Source of the DNA: Geomonas edaphica
GTDB taxonomy: Bacteria > Desulfobacterota > Desulfuromonadia > Geobacterales > Geobacteraceae
DNA length: 47,873 bases
Direction of reading: 5' to 3'
Assembly: GCF_004917075.1 (NCBI RefSeq)
Contig: NZ_SSYB01000003.1
Span: 323,745-371,617 of the forward strand
Shown here piece after piece: positions 33,979 to 42,888 of this stretch (its first letter is position 1; the number at the start of each line of letters is the position of its first letter). Below the pieces are notes generated by a model. It made no database searches and was not told the DNA's origin. It saw nothing but the letters and a program-made list of their open reading frames with translations. The position numbers and the translations under genes were made by a program.

Positions 33979-34867
33979 GACATCCCCTCCTTTTTCGTAG
34001 TGTGAATCGTTATCCAGTAATCCGCTGCTGCGTGAACGAACGACAGGGAGCCGGTTCTCCAAGCGGAGATGCCGCCATCCATCACTGTCACAAATTGTAA
34101 AGTTTCTGCTTATAAGAAAAACGAAATAATCGGGAATACTCTTAGGCGTGCGGGCACACCAGTCATTATTCTATATTAACAAAATCTTAGAATCATGTTT
34201 GGGGATGTGCTTGACTAATTGGGACCACTGCTAAAGTTACAGCAGCTTTCAGGTAGTGCAAGCCGGACTGAAAACATTTTTGATCACTCACATAAAATTT
34301 ATTTGCAATGTATGTCATGAAGTGGCAGCTAGCCATCGGCATCAGAAAAATTTATATTAACATAATTTAACACATCAATACACCGTAACTACAAACGGTC
34401 AATGAGAGAAGTCAGTTTTTTGTCACAGCAAGCATTTGTCTTTTTTGTGGGGGGGGCAAACCGTATCAGCCATGCTTATGCCTTGATGCAAAAGGATTCT
34501 AGCTTCGAGCACCGGAGTTGCAGCTCTTGGACCTTCGCGACTGAACCCCATTCCTTTTGCGCTGAGAGCGTTGCACACCGAACAGTTTGCATGATCTTTA
34601 CCAATTGCATAAACATCTGAAATACAAGTCATCTCATCCAGAACACACTCAAAAGAAAGGCCCAGACAGTCATAGAGCCGACTTTTATGGTCTGTTTTTT
34701 GACAGAAAGAGTAAGCTTCCAGACACAGAAGACATTATCGGCAATGCTAATACTTGCTTTAGGGGAAAAACGCCCTTTCGGGAGAAAAAGTCACACGGAC
34801 TATTGTTTCATACGAGGAATCAATGACTTTGGATGCAGGGGAAATGACTTTAGGAGGGGGCACAAAC
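33979..34867. other. AT-rich non-coding region upstream of locus 2
   Basis: These 889 bases have no gene I can support. 34100-34400 is strongly AT-rich and probably holds the locus 2 promoter and activator sites on the minus strand. CTGCT/AGCAG (34229-34246) forms a small hairpin. A run of eight Gs lies near 34449. Short frames (such as 34423-34632 minus, with several cysteines) lack ribosome sites. No GEMM aptamer was found. Confidence 0.5.
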
Positions 34868-36037
34868 TCAGTGCCGGGACAGAGACGGTGCTTTGACCAT
34901 GGTGACAAGTAGAATGGCAGCCACGGCGGACAGGGACGCGCCGAAGAGAAAAGGAGCGGCGCCCCCTTCCAACTGCCAAATGCTTCCGAACAGCAGGCTC
35001 GCCGGCAGCGCGCCCGCACCAACGGCGAAATGAAACCAGCCGAACGCGGCGCCCACTTCAGCTCCCCGCGCCAGGTCGGCCACGAACGCCTTTTCCACCC
35101 CTTCGGTAAGGCCGAAGAAGATTCCGTAGAGCGCGAAGAGGAGCCAGATCTCGACCTCACTTCTGGCGAGGCCGAAGCCCAGGTAGGACAGTGCATAGAC
35201 GCACCAGCCGGCAACGATCACCGACCGTCGGCCGATACGGTCGGAGAGGGCGCCGAAGGGCATGGTGGAAAGCATCTTCACCAGGTGGAAGAAGGCCCAC
35301 AGAAGCGGCAGGCGGAACGCCGGAGTCCCGACCGCACCCGCCTTCAACAGCAGAAAGGCGTCGGACGAGTTCCCGAGAGTGAACAGAAAGAGGATGACGA
35401 GGTACCTTCTTAGCGGCCCGGCCGGAAGCATGGCAAGGCGCATCCCCTGCGCCGGCGGTGTTCCCCTTTGTGTCTCCCGCACCTTCCAGACGATAAGAAG
35501 GACGGCTACGATTCCGGGGATGCCGGCAAGCCAGAAGAGCTGCCGCAGGTCGCTTATGAAGTAGGCAAGCAGAAAGGTCGCGATGAGAGGCCCGACCAAG
35601 GCCCCGGCGTGGTCCATCGACCTGTGGAACCCGTAGGCCTTGCCGCGCATGGAAGGCTCCACGGAATCGGCAATCAGCGCATCGCGCGGCGAGGTGCGGA
35701 TCCCCTTCCCTACCCGGTCGCCAGTCCGGATGAGCAGCACGGTGAGCGGTGTGCCGGCGCTCCCGATCAGAGGCCGCATCAACGAGGAGATCGCGTACCC
35801 AGAAAGGACAAGTCCTTTCCTGCTGCGCACACGATCAGACACAATGCCGGAGATAAGCTTCAGAAAGGAAGCGGTGGATTCCGCCACTCCCTCAATGGCC
35901 CCCAAGAATACAGGACCTGCTCCAAGCACTCCGGTAAGAAACAACGGCAAAAGCGGGTAGATCATCTCGCTTGAGACGTCCGTAAAGAAACTGACGAGAC
36001 CCAGAATGAGAACGTTGCCGGTAATGCCTTTGAACAC
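34868..36037 (-). CDS. MFS transporter
   Basis: A 389-aa major facilitator with about 12 membrane helices. GDRVGKGIRTSPRDALIADS is the conserved motif-A-like loop region with RxGKGxRxxPRD, seen in a subfamily common in Geobacter and cyanobacteria. FFTDVSSEMIYPLLPLFL at the N-terminus is typical of the same group. Substrate unknown. The start is GTG 36037, five bases after GGAGG. Monocistronic and divergent from proC. Confidence 0.88.
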   Translation of the reverse strand: MFKGITGNVLILGLVSFFTDVSSEMIYPLLPLFLTGVLGAGPVFLGAIEGVAESTASFLKLISGIVSDRVRSRKGLVLSGYAISSLMRPLIGSAGTPLTVLLIRTGDRVGKGIRTSPRDALIADSVEPSMRGKAYGFHRSMDHAGALVGPLIATFLLAYFISDLRQLFWLAGIPGIVAVLLIVWKVRETQRGTPPAQGMRLAMLPAGPLRRYLVILFLFTLGNSSDAFLLLKAGAVGTPAFRLPLLWAFFHLVKMLSTMPFGALSDRIGRRSVIVAGWCVYALSYLGFGLARSEVEIWLLFALYGIFFGLTEGVEKAFVADLARGAEVGAAFGWFHFAVGAGALPASLLFGSIWQLEGGAAPFLFGASLSAVAAILLVTMVKAPSLSRH

Positions 36038-36130
36038 GGCGCACCTCCAGGGTTTCAGTCTAGCCTATCGGGTCACTGTGACAACCGCCGAAGCTGCCGC
36101 GCCAACAATAATTAAATCTAATCAATTCTG

Positions 36131-36159
36131 TTGACATTTAGGGTTGGATTTATTACGTA
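36131..36159 (+). promoter_or_regulatory. Sigma-70 promoter candidate for proC operon
   Basis: A perfect TTGACA (36131-36136) is followed after 17 bases by TACGTA (36154-36159), a poor -10. It lies 40 bases before proC, in an AT-rich pocket. Confidence 0.5.
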
Positions 36160-36198
36160 TCACTGGAACTAAATCCTTACTGAAGCGGGAGGCAAGGC

Positions 36199-36999
36199 AT
36201 GGAGAAGAGAACGGGTTTCATCGGCGGCGGCAACATGGCCGAGGCGATCATCAAGGGGCTTTTGGCGGGTGGCGTTCCTGCCGCCGAGCTGGCGGTCTCC
36301 GAGCCCTCCGAGCCGCGCCGCAAGCAGCTCGCCGAGCGTTACGGCGTGCAGGTGCTCTCGGACAACGTCGCCCTTTGCCGGATGAGCGACACCGTGATCC
36401 TCGCCGTGAAACCGCAGGTCGCCTCCCAGGTGCTCTCCCATCTTGACGCAACGCCGGAGAAGCTCTTCATATCTATAATGGCCGGGGTCAAAAGCGCCGC
36501 CATCGAGGGGATGCTCGGGGCTGGCGCCCGTGTGGTGCGGGTCATGCCCAACACGCCGGCCCTCGTGCTCGAAGGGGCATCGGCGATCGCCCGCGGCTAC
36601 AACGCCACCGAGGACGACCTGGTGCTCGCCCGCAAGATCTTCGACCTGGTCGGGACCACCTGCGTCGTGGAAGAGAAGCTCCTCGACGCGGTAACCGGCG
36701 TATCCGGCAGCGGCCCGGCCTACGTGCTCACCTTCATCGAGGCCTTGAGCGACGCCGGCGTAAAGCACGGTCTCACTCGGGACGTTGCGACCGCCCTCGC
36801 CGCCCAAACCGTCTACGGCACCGCGAAGCTCCTCCTCGAAAGCCACGAGCACCCGGCGGTTCTGAAAAGCAACGTCGCCTCCCCCGGTGGGACCACCATC
36901 GCCGCGATGCACTCCCTCGACCGCGACGGCTTCCGTGCCGCCACCATAAACGCGGTCGACGTCTGCGTGGCGCGCTCCAAGGAGCTGGGGGAAAAGTGA
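36199..36999 (+). CDS. proC: Pyrroline-5-carboxylate reductase
   Basis: A 266-aa enzyme for the last step of proline synthesis (pyrroline-5-carboxylate plus NADPH to proline). GFIGGGNMAEAIIKGL is the N-terminal dinucleotide fold, and AVTGVSGSGPAYV with SPGGTTIAA is the C-terminal ProC signature. Full length. It starts an operon with acylphosphatase, overlapping it by 4 bp (GTGA). ATG 36199 is preceded by GGGAGG. Confidence 0.96.
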   Translation: MEKRTGFIGGGNMAEAIIKGLLAGGVPAAELAVSEPSEPRRKQLAERYGVQVLSDNVALCRMSDTVILAVKPQVASQVLSHLDATPEKLFISIMAGVKSAAIEGMLGAGARVVRVMPNTPALVLEGASAIARGYNATEDDLVLARKIFDLVGTTCVVEEKLLDAVTGVSGSGPAYVLTFIEALSDAGVKHGLTRDVATALAAQTVYGTAKLLLESHEHPAVLKSNVASPGGTTIAAMHSLDRDGFRAATINAVDVCVARSKELGEK

Positions 37000-37280
37000 A
37001 AGTAAGGACGACGGTACTCGTGCGCGGCCGGGTACAGGGGGTCGCCTTCAGGCACCACACCGCCCGGACCGCGGCCCTGCATAACGTTTCCGGCTGGGTG
37101 CGCAACCTGGCCGACGGCTCCGTCGAGGCATGCTTCGAAGGGGAGGAAGACGATGTCAGGGCAATGGTGCAGTGGTGCCGGCGGGGTCCCGAAGCAGCAC
37201 GCGTGGACGAGTTGATCGAAAAGGCGGGTCAGTACACCGGAGAGTGCACCGGTTTCAGCATCAGGTACAGCGACGAATAG
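36996..37280 (+). CDS. acyP: Acylphosphatase
   Basis: A 94-aa protein that hydrolyses acyl phosphates. GRVQGVAFRHHTARTA holds the catalytic Arg19, and SGWVRNLADGSVEA holds the catalytic Asn37, both in the standard positions for the family. GTG 36996 overlaps the proC stop, implying coupled translation. Confidence 0.93.
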   Translation: MKVRTTVLVRGRVQGVAFRHHTARTAALHNVSGWVRNLADGSVEACFEGEEDDVRAMVQWCRRGPEAARVDELIEKAGQYTGECTGFSIRYSDE

Positions 37281-37296
37281 TCACAGGAGAGACGCA

Positions 37297-37779
37297 ATGA
37301 ATAGATGGATGACGCTGCTTGTAGTCCTGCTCACGTTACTCATCGCGGCATCGACGTTTGCGGCGAAGGATAGACTCGATCTGGACAAGGCGGTCAAAAT
37401 CGGTAACGGCAAGACCACGGTGATTGAATTCACCGACCCTGACTGTCCCTTCTGCCGCAAGGCGGAGGCCTATTTCCAGAAGCGGCCCGACGTCACCCGG
37501 TACATCTTCTTCATCCCGCTGAAAACGCATCCGATGTCTAAGGAAAAGGTCCAGTACATCCTGTCCGCGAATGACAAGGCGAAGGCGTTCCACGAGGCGG
37601 CTTCCGACACCTTTGACAAGAGAAAGCTCTCCGAGATTACCCCTGCCGGGGTTAAGCTTCAGAAGGAGCACGAAGAGATTGCTAAGGCGAACAAGATGAA
37701 TGCCACCCCCACCTTCATGATCTACGGCAGGATCGTCGAAGGCTTCGACCTGAAGAAGCTGGAGCAGTTGCTGAAATAG
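37297..37779 (+). CDS. Periplasmic thiol:disulfide protein (DsbC/G-like thioredoxin fold)
   Basis: A 160-aa protein with a signal peptide (LLVVLLTLLIAASTFA). The thioredoxin fold shows EFTDPDCPFCRKAE, a CPFC active site at Cys50-Cys53, and the cis-proline loop NATPTFMIYG. It resembles the catalytic half of DsbC/DsbG without their dimerisation domain. Likely role: disulfide isomerisation or reduction in the periplasm, useful for the many exported cytochromes. It is 16 bp after acyP and probably in the same operon. Confidence 0.85.
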   Translation: MNRWMTLLVVLLTLLIAASTFAAKDRLDLDKAVKIGNGKTTVIEFTDPDCPFCRKAEAYFQKRPDVTRYIFFIPLKTHPMSKEKVQYILSANDKAKAFHEAASDTFDKRKLSEITPAGVKLQKEHEEIAKANKMNATPTFMIYGRIVEGFDLKKLEQLLK

Positions 37780-37855
37780 CCGCGACTAAATCCATCAACG
37801 GTCGTTATTCAAGGTATGGAAAGGCCGTTCACTGTCAATTGCCAATCGTCAACTG

Positions 37856-39187
37856 TCAATTGCCTTTGATCGGCCACCCTTTCTCATATCCCTCCGGGAA
37901 GAAGTTCTCGCGCGTCCGGTTGAAGTAGCCGTACTGGATCTTCGGGAACGCCCGCTTCACCTCCTGCAGCATCCGGTACATCCCGATCCCCCTCTTTTCC
38001 ACACCCATCCTCTCGTTGTAGAAAGCGGGATCGATGGAGAGGTTGCGCATCTGCAGCATGTCCACACCGGTCGTGTCGATGAACTTGAGAAGCGCCTCCA
38101 CCTCGGAAGGGCTGTCCGTCACGCCCGGCGAGACGAGGTAGTTGATCATGGTGAAGAGACCGCGCTCCTTGGCCGTCTTCACCGATTCCACCACGTCGGC
38201 GAAGCGGTACCCCTTGGGGCGGTAGTAGTTGTTGTAGAACCCCTCCTGCACCGAGTTCATGGAAAAGCGCATGGAGTCCATGCCCGCGTCGCAGAGCATG
38301 CGGATCCTGTCCGGCATGGAGCCGTTCGAGTTGAAGTTAACCGTGCCGCGTGAGCTGCCGGCTTTGAGCCTCCTGGTCGCCTCGGCAACGGTGTCCGCCT
38401 GCATGATCGGATCCCCTTCGCACCCCTGGCCGTAAGAGACGATCGGCTCCGGCGCCTGCAAAAGGTGCGGCAGCATGAGCTCGACGATCTCCTCCGGTGT
38501 CGGCACGAACGGGATGCGCTCGTGGTTTGAGGGACAGCAATCGGACGGCTGCAGGCTGATGCACCCGAGGCAACGCGAGTTGCAGACAGGCGATGTCGGG
38601 ATGGGCGCTTCCCACCTGCGGAAGAAAAGGTTCTTCGCCGCGAAGCAGTGGTAGTCGACGGCGCAGCGGGAGAGCTGCTCGATTAGCCTGTTCTTCGGAA
38701 ACTCGGCGAGCATCTTGCGCACCAGGGGATCTAGCTTCCTGTCATCGTAGTTTTTCGGCAGCCAGTTCTCGTTGGCGTCCACGCGGGTCGCCGCCACCAC
38801 GAAGCGCTCCGTCTCCTCGTCCCATCCCACTGCGGTGTAGGACCAAAGCGGCAGGTGCACCCTTTTCTCGGCGTATTCGCAGGCGGGGAGCAGGGTGCGC
38901 ATGTAGCCCGGGGCCATGAAGGCGGAGACGGCCTGGATCTTCATGCTGCGCCGTCCCTCCTTGACGTGGCTCACGGTGCGAAAGCGCCCTTCGCGCTCGT
39001 CCCAGGCGACGGGCGGTGTGTCGGGTATGGTGAAGAGGCGGCTGTCCTCGGGGAGCGGGATCAGCTCCACCGACTCGGGGAGCACGGCTTCGTTGGCGCT
39101 CATGCCGGCCATGGTGAGGTACGGGTGGTCGTAGATGTTGCCCTGGCTATCGGCGTAGAGCAGTTTCGGCAGTCTCTTTCTTTTCAT
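37856..39187 (-). CDS. Radical SAM domain protein
   Basis: A 443-aa protein with a radical SAM cluster motif CNSRCLGC (Cys202, 206, 209), placed unusually late after about 190 residues of N-terminal domain. GQGCEGDPIMQ and NFNSNGSMPDRIRML follow in the barrel. A further Cys group (QPSDCCPSNHERIP) comes soon after and might bind another cluster. No specific reaction can be named. ATG 39187 follows AGGGAAG; the longer frame to 39322 would run into the divergent promoter region. Confidence 0.85.
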   Translation of the reverse strand: MKRKRLPKLLYADSQGNIYDHPYLTMAGMSANEAVLPESVELIPLPEDSRLFTIPDTPPVAWDEREGRFRTVSHVKEGRRSMKIQAVSAFMAPGYMRTLLPACEYAEKRVHLPLWSYTAVGWDEETERFVVAATRVDANENWLPKNYDDRKLDPLVRKMLAEFPKNRLIEQLSRCAVDYHCFAAKNLFFRRWEAPIPTSPVCNSRCLGCISLQPSDCCPSNHERIPFVPTPEEIVELMLPHLLQAPEPIVSYGQGCEGDPIMQADTVAEATRRLKAGSSRGTVNFNSNGSMPDRIRMLCDAGMDSMRFSMNSVQEGFYNNYYRPKGYRFADVVESVKTAKERGLFTMINYLVSPGVTDSPSEVEALLKFIDTTGVDMLQMRNLSIDPAFYNERMGVEKRGIGMYRMLQEVKRAFPKIQYGYFNRTRENFFPEGYEKGWPIKGN

Positions 39188-39351
39188 GTCTTCCCTGTGG
39201 GGCACTCCCCGGTTTCGGTCTGCGTGGGCGGCCCCGTATCCAGGCACCGCCGACAGCCGCTTACAGTAGCAAAAAAGCGCGCGGCGGGCAAGCAAGAGGC
39301 GCCACCATTTTTCTGGCACCACCGCACATAAATGGGCTACAATCCCCGCCC

Positions 39352-41025
39352 ATGAAGATACTGTTCACTACACTGCACGCCAAGTACGTCCACGCCTCCC
39401 TGGCCCTCCCATATCTATCCGTATCGGCCCCTCAGCTTTCCGGGGTCGAGTACCGCATTCTCGAACTCACCATAAACGAGCACCCGGACGTGCTTTTGGC
39501 GAAACTCCACGCGGAGCAGGCGGACGTCGTTCTTTTCTCCTGCTACATCTGGAATACCGAACTTACGCTTAAGCTCGCCTCGGACCTGAAACAGCTGCAG
39601 CCTAGAGCCTTCATCGCCCTTGGGGGGCCCGAGGTCTCCTTCGGAGCCTTCGACCTCATGGTGCGGAACCCTTCGGTGGACTGCATCGTCCGGGGCGAAG
39701 GGGAAGCGACCTGCCGGGAGCTGATCGACGCCCTACACCGGGGGCAGCCGCTGGATGAGATCGCCGGCCTCACCTACCGGGAAGGGGAAGAGGTGATCGC
39801 CAATCCGGAGCGAGGCGCCATGGTGCACCTCGACGACATCCCCTCCCCCTTCTCCGCGTCACTCGTCGACCTAAAAAAGCCGCTTGTCTATTACGAGACC
39901 TCGCGCGGCTGTCCGTTCTCCTGCGCCTTCTGCATGTCGTCTATCGAACAAGGGGTGCGCTCCTTCTCCATGGAGAGGATCAAAAAGGACCTGCTCATAC
40001 TTATCGAGGCGGGAGCCCAGACGGTGAAGCTTGCCGACCGTACCTTCAACTTCGACGCGGGACGGGCCAACGAGATCTGGCGCTTCATCCTCGAACACAA
40101 CCGCGGCAGCAAGTTTCACTTCGAGATCGCGGCGGAGCTGCTCACCGAGGACAACCTGGCCCTCCTGGCGCAGGTCCCCGCCGGTCTGTTCCGTTTCGAG
40201 ATAGGTGTGCAGTCGGGGGGAGAAGAGACGCTTGCCAAGGTGGAGCGGAAATCGAGCCTCGAGAAGCTTTACGCCAACGTGGAGAGACTCAAGGCAACGA
40301 CGGGTGTGACGGTGCATCTCGATCTGGTGGCGGGGCTTCCCGGCGAGTCGCTGGACGGCTTTCTTGCCTCGGTGCAGGGGCTCTTCGCCCTCGGTGCCGA
40401 CCACATCCAGGTCGAGCCGTTGAAGGTGCTGAAGGGAACCGCGATGCGCGGCATTGCCAGGAAGGAAGGTTACGCCTACTCGGAAGCGGCACCGTACAAG
40501 ATACTGCGCACCCCCTGGCTTTCCTTTGACGACATCCGTCGCATCGAGGGGATGAGCCGCCTGCTCGACCAGGTCTACAACAGCGGCAGGTTCACGGCGA
40601 GCCTGCACGAGTTCGCCTCGCACTTCCCGCTGTCGCAGCTCTTCTCGATGGCAGCGGAATTCCTGGAGGGGGAAGGGGCGAGCGGCAACCTCTCCCTCGC
40701 GGCGCTCTTCGAGGCGATCTGGCGCTTTGCCGGAGACGCCCTTACGGGTGAGCGGCTCGAGCGCCTGCGCGACGCCCTCTGCTACGACTTCTGCCTCACC
40801 GGCTACCCGAGCGGCAACACCCCGCCCTTCTTCGACAGGAGCAGGCAAACGGTGGATACCCCCCTCCCGGCGCGCCCGGCCTCCCCCCCCGGCGAGCGGA
40901 TCAGGCAGTATCGCCGCTGCTTCGCGCGGGACTACCGCACCTTCCCTTGGCGCGAGGAGGCGACCGAGATCACCTTCGTCTATCGCTCCGCACCGGGGGA
41001 AGGACTTAAGGTGCAGGTCATCTAG
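39352..41025 (+). CDS. B12-binding domain radical SAM protein (DUF4080 type)
   Basis: A 557-aa protein. Residues 1-140 are a cobalamin-binding-like Rossmann domain (FIALGGPEVSFGA, IVRGEGEATCRELI). The radical SAM core has CPFSCAFC (Cys187, 191, 194), and residues from about 370 fit the DUF4080 C-terminal domain found in such proteins. The typical DxHxxG base is not obvious, so B12 may not bind by the usual His. The reaction is unknown. It is divergent from the other radical SAM gene across a 164-bp gap. Confidence 0.9.
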   Translation: MKILFTTLHAKYVHASLALPYLSVSAPQLSGVEYRILELTINEHPDVLLAKLHAEQADVVLFSCYIWNTELTLKLASDLKQLQPRAFIALGGPEVSFGAFDLMVRNPSVDCIVRGEGEATCRELIDALHRGQPLDEIAGLTYREGEEVIANPERGAMVHLDDIPSPFSASLVDLKKPLVYYETSRGCPFSCAFCMSSIEQGVRSFSMERIKKDLLILIEAGAQTVKLADRTFNFDAGRANEIWRFILEHNRGSKFHFEIAAELLTEDNLALLAQVPAGLFRFEIGVQSGGEETLAKVERKSSLEKLYANVERLKATTGVTVHLDLVAGLPGESLDGFLASVQGLFALGADHIQVEPLKVLKGTAMRGIARKEGYAYSEAAPYKILRTPWLSFDDIRRIEGMSRLLDQVYNSGRFTASLHEFASHFPLSQLFSMAAEFLEGEGASGNLSLAALFEAIWRFAGDALTGERLERLRDALCYDFCLTGYPSGNTPPFFDRSRQTVDTPLPARPASPPGERIRQYRRCFARDYRTFPWREEATEITFVYRSAPGEGLKVQVI

Positions 41026-41107
41026 CCCCTAGCCGTTGCATCCCTTGCAGTCCCGGCGCCGCGGGCGATACTTAATCGTCTCCAATCCAGGACCGGAAGG
41101 GGGGAGC

Positions 41108-41350
41108 ATGGAATACTTCACCGTTTCCTGCCAGCGCCGTGGCAGCGTCAGCGTGGACGGTCTCTACCAGGGCGAGAACACCAACGGCGACACGCTCCGG
41201 GTCTTCCAGTGCAGCGCCGGTCTGCACGACATTTCGCTTGAGTGCCGGCTCGGGCAACGGTGCCGGGAGATGACCCAGAGGGTGCTCATCTCCCGGACCA
41301 ACGCCATCGTCCCCATGGTGATCCGCTTTTTCTGCGAACTGCAGCAGTAG
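41108..41350 (+). CDS. Hypothetical small protein (PEGA-like strand pattern)
   Basis: An 80-aa protein with GSVSVDGLYQGENTNGDTLRVFQCSAGLHDISLEC, a pattern recalling PEGA-type beta domains (V-x-V-D-G-x-Y-x-G, then G-x-H-x-I-x-L). No signal peptide. ATG 41108 has GGGGGGAG upstream. It converges with pepD at a distance of 5 bp. Confidence 0.65.
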   Translation: MEYFTVSCQRRGSVSVDGLYQGENTNGDTLRVFQCSAGLHDISLECRLGQRCREMTQRVLISRTNAIVPMVIRFFCELQQ

Positions 41351-41355
41351 TGCCG

Positions 41356-42807
41356 CTACACCGTCTTCAGCACCTCGAGCAGAAACTTCCAGTAGTTGCC
41401 CACACTTTCGATGTAGACCCGCTCGTCCGGGGAGTGCACCTTTTCCATGTTCGGGCCGAAAGAGATCATGTCGATCCCCGGGATGCGCTCCCCGATGATG
41501 CCGCACTCAAGCCCGGCGTGCACCGCCTTCACTTCGGGATCCCTGCCGTATAGGTGCCGGTAGCACCCTTTGGCGACCTTCAGGATGTGCGAGTCCATAT
41601 TGGGCTGCCACCCCGGGTACCCCTCGCTCACCTCGAGCTCGGCGCCGGAAAGCTGCAGGGTCGACTCGACTGTCTCCACCATCTCGCCAAGGCGCGACGC
41701 GCTGGAGCTGCGCTGGCTCGTGATGAGGACGACCGCATCGCCGGTGGTGCTGATCACCGAGACGTTGGTGGAGGTTTCCACGAGCCCGGGGATGTCGCTA
41801 CTCATGCGCTGGACGCCGCTGGGAAGCGCTGCGATGGCTCGCATGACGCGCAGCTGCAGGTCCCCTTCCAACACCTGTTTGGGCGGCGCCACCTCCCGTG
41901 CGATGGTGAGCCGCACGCCCGGATCCACCCCGGCCAATTCCGCCTTGAAGGTACTCTCCAGTTCGGCCACCAGTTCCTCGCCCCGCCCCTGCTGCTCGGA
42001 CGGCAGGTACAGTACGGCGGTGCACTCGCGCGGGATTGCGTTTCTCATGTTGCCGCCGTCGATGGCGGCCAGGCGCGCGCCGAGCTCAGCCATCCTTATG
42101 AGCGCCCGGTTCAGGAGCTTGATGGCGTTGCCAAGCCCCTTGTCTATCTCAAGCCCCGAGTGCCCCCCCTTCAGTCCTTTCACGGAAAGGCGGAACGCCA
42201 CCGCCTCATCCGGCGCGTCTTCGGTCGCAAGGCGCCAGCGCCCTACGGTGTCCTTGCCGCCGGCGCATCCGATGTAGAGGGCCCCTTCCTCTTCAGAGTC
42301 CAAATTCAGCAGCGTCCGGCTTCTGACCAGGGCCGGGCTCAGGTGCTTCGCCCCCCTGAGGCCGGTCTCCTCCTCAACGGTGAAGAGGAGCTCGAGCGGT
42401 CCGTGCTCGCCGCTTCCCCCTTCCATGATGGCCAGCGAGGTGGCCACACCGATCCCGTTGTCGGCGCCGAGCGTGGTACCGTTCGCGGTCAGCACATCCC
42501 CCCGGCGCACCAGCTCGATAGGATCGCTCATGAAGTCGTGCACCTTGTCCGCGTTCTTCTCACAAACCATGTCCATGTGGGACTGCAGGCAGACCGAAGG
42601 GACACCCTCCCTTCCCTGCGTGGCCGGCAGCCGCACCACAATGTTGCCGCAATCATCCTTCGCCCCTTCCAGCCCGAGTTCGCCGGCACGCTTCAGGATG
42701 TAGTCAGCGAGTTTCTCCTCGTGCCCGGAGGGCCTGGGAATCGCGGCAATAGCCGCAAAACAGCGCCAGAATATCTGGGGTTCAAGACCTCGTATCGCTT
42801 CCGTCAT
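41356..42807 (-). CDS. pepD: Aminoacyl-histidine dipeptidase (M20 family)
   Basis: A 483-aa metallopeptidase cleaving Xaa-His dipeptides in the cytoplasm. LQSHMDMVCEK holds the first metal ligand, GTTLGADNGIGVA the bridging Asp, FTVEEETGLRGA the catalytic Glu pair, and GLKGGHSGLEID the lid-domain motif. Length is normal for PepD. ATG 42807 has GGGAG five bases upstream and is preferred to ATG 42819. Confidence 0.94.
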   Translation of the reverse strand: MTEAIRGLEPQIFWRCFAAIAAIPRPSGHEEKLADYILKRAGELGLEGAKDDCGNIVVRLPATQGREGVPSVCLQSHMDMVCEKNADKVHDFMSDPIELVRRGDVLTANGTTLGADNGIGVATSLAIMEGGSGEHGPLELLFTVEEETGLRGAKHLSPALVRSRTLLNLDSEEEGALYIGCAGGKDTVGRWRLATEDAPDEAVAFRLSVKGLKGGHSGLEIDKGLGNAIKLLNRALIRMAELGARLAAIDGGNMRNAIPRECTAVLYLPSEQQGRGEELVAELESTFKAELAGVDPGVRLTIAREVAPPKQVLEGDLQLRVMRAIAALPSGVQRMSSDIPGLVETSTNVSVISTTGDAVVLITSQRSSSASRLGEMVETVESTLQLSGAELEVSEGYPGWQPNMDSHILKVAKGCYRHLYGRDPEVKAVHAGLECGIIGERIPGIDMISFGPNMEKVHSPDERVYIESVGNYWKFLLEVLKTV

Positions 42808-42827
42808 GACTGCTCCCATAAATAAAG

Positions 42828-42860
42828 ATGCCCCTGCGGCGCTGCCGCAGGGGATGATAT
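42828..42860 (-). terminator. Intrinsic terminator of the M48 gene
   Basis: A perfect 10-bp stem (42831-42840 with 42844-42853) with a 3-base loop is followed, in the minus direction, by CATCTTTATTT. It ends the M48 protease gene before the pepD start. Confidence 0.85.
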
Positions 42861-42888
42861 TACCTCTTTGTCACTAGGCCCGCCCCGT

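Noticed and set aside
34423..34632. A 69-codon minus-strand frame with several cysteines
   Set aside because: No ribosome site and no recognised motif; kept only as a possible remnant in the findings.
39871..42825. Long frames antisense to the B12 radical SAM and pepD genes
   Set aside because: Same reason: the sense genes have complete catalytic motifs; the antisense translations have none.
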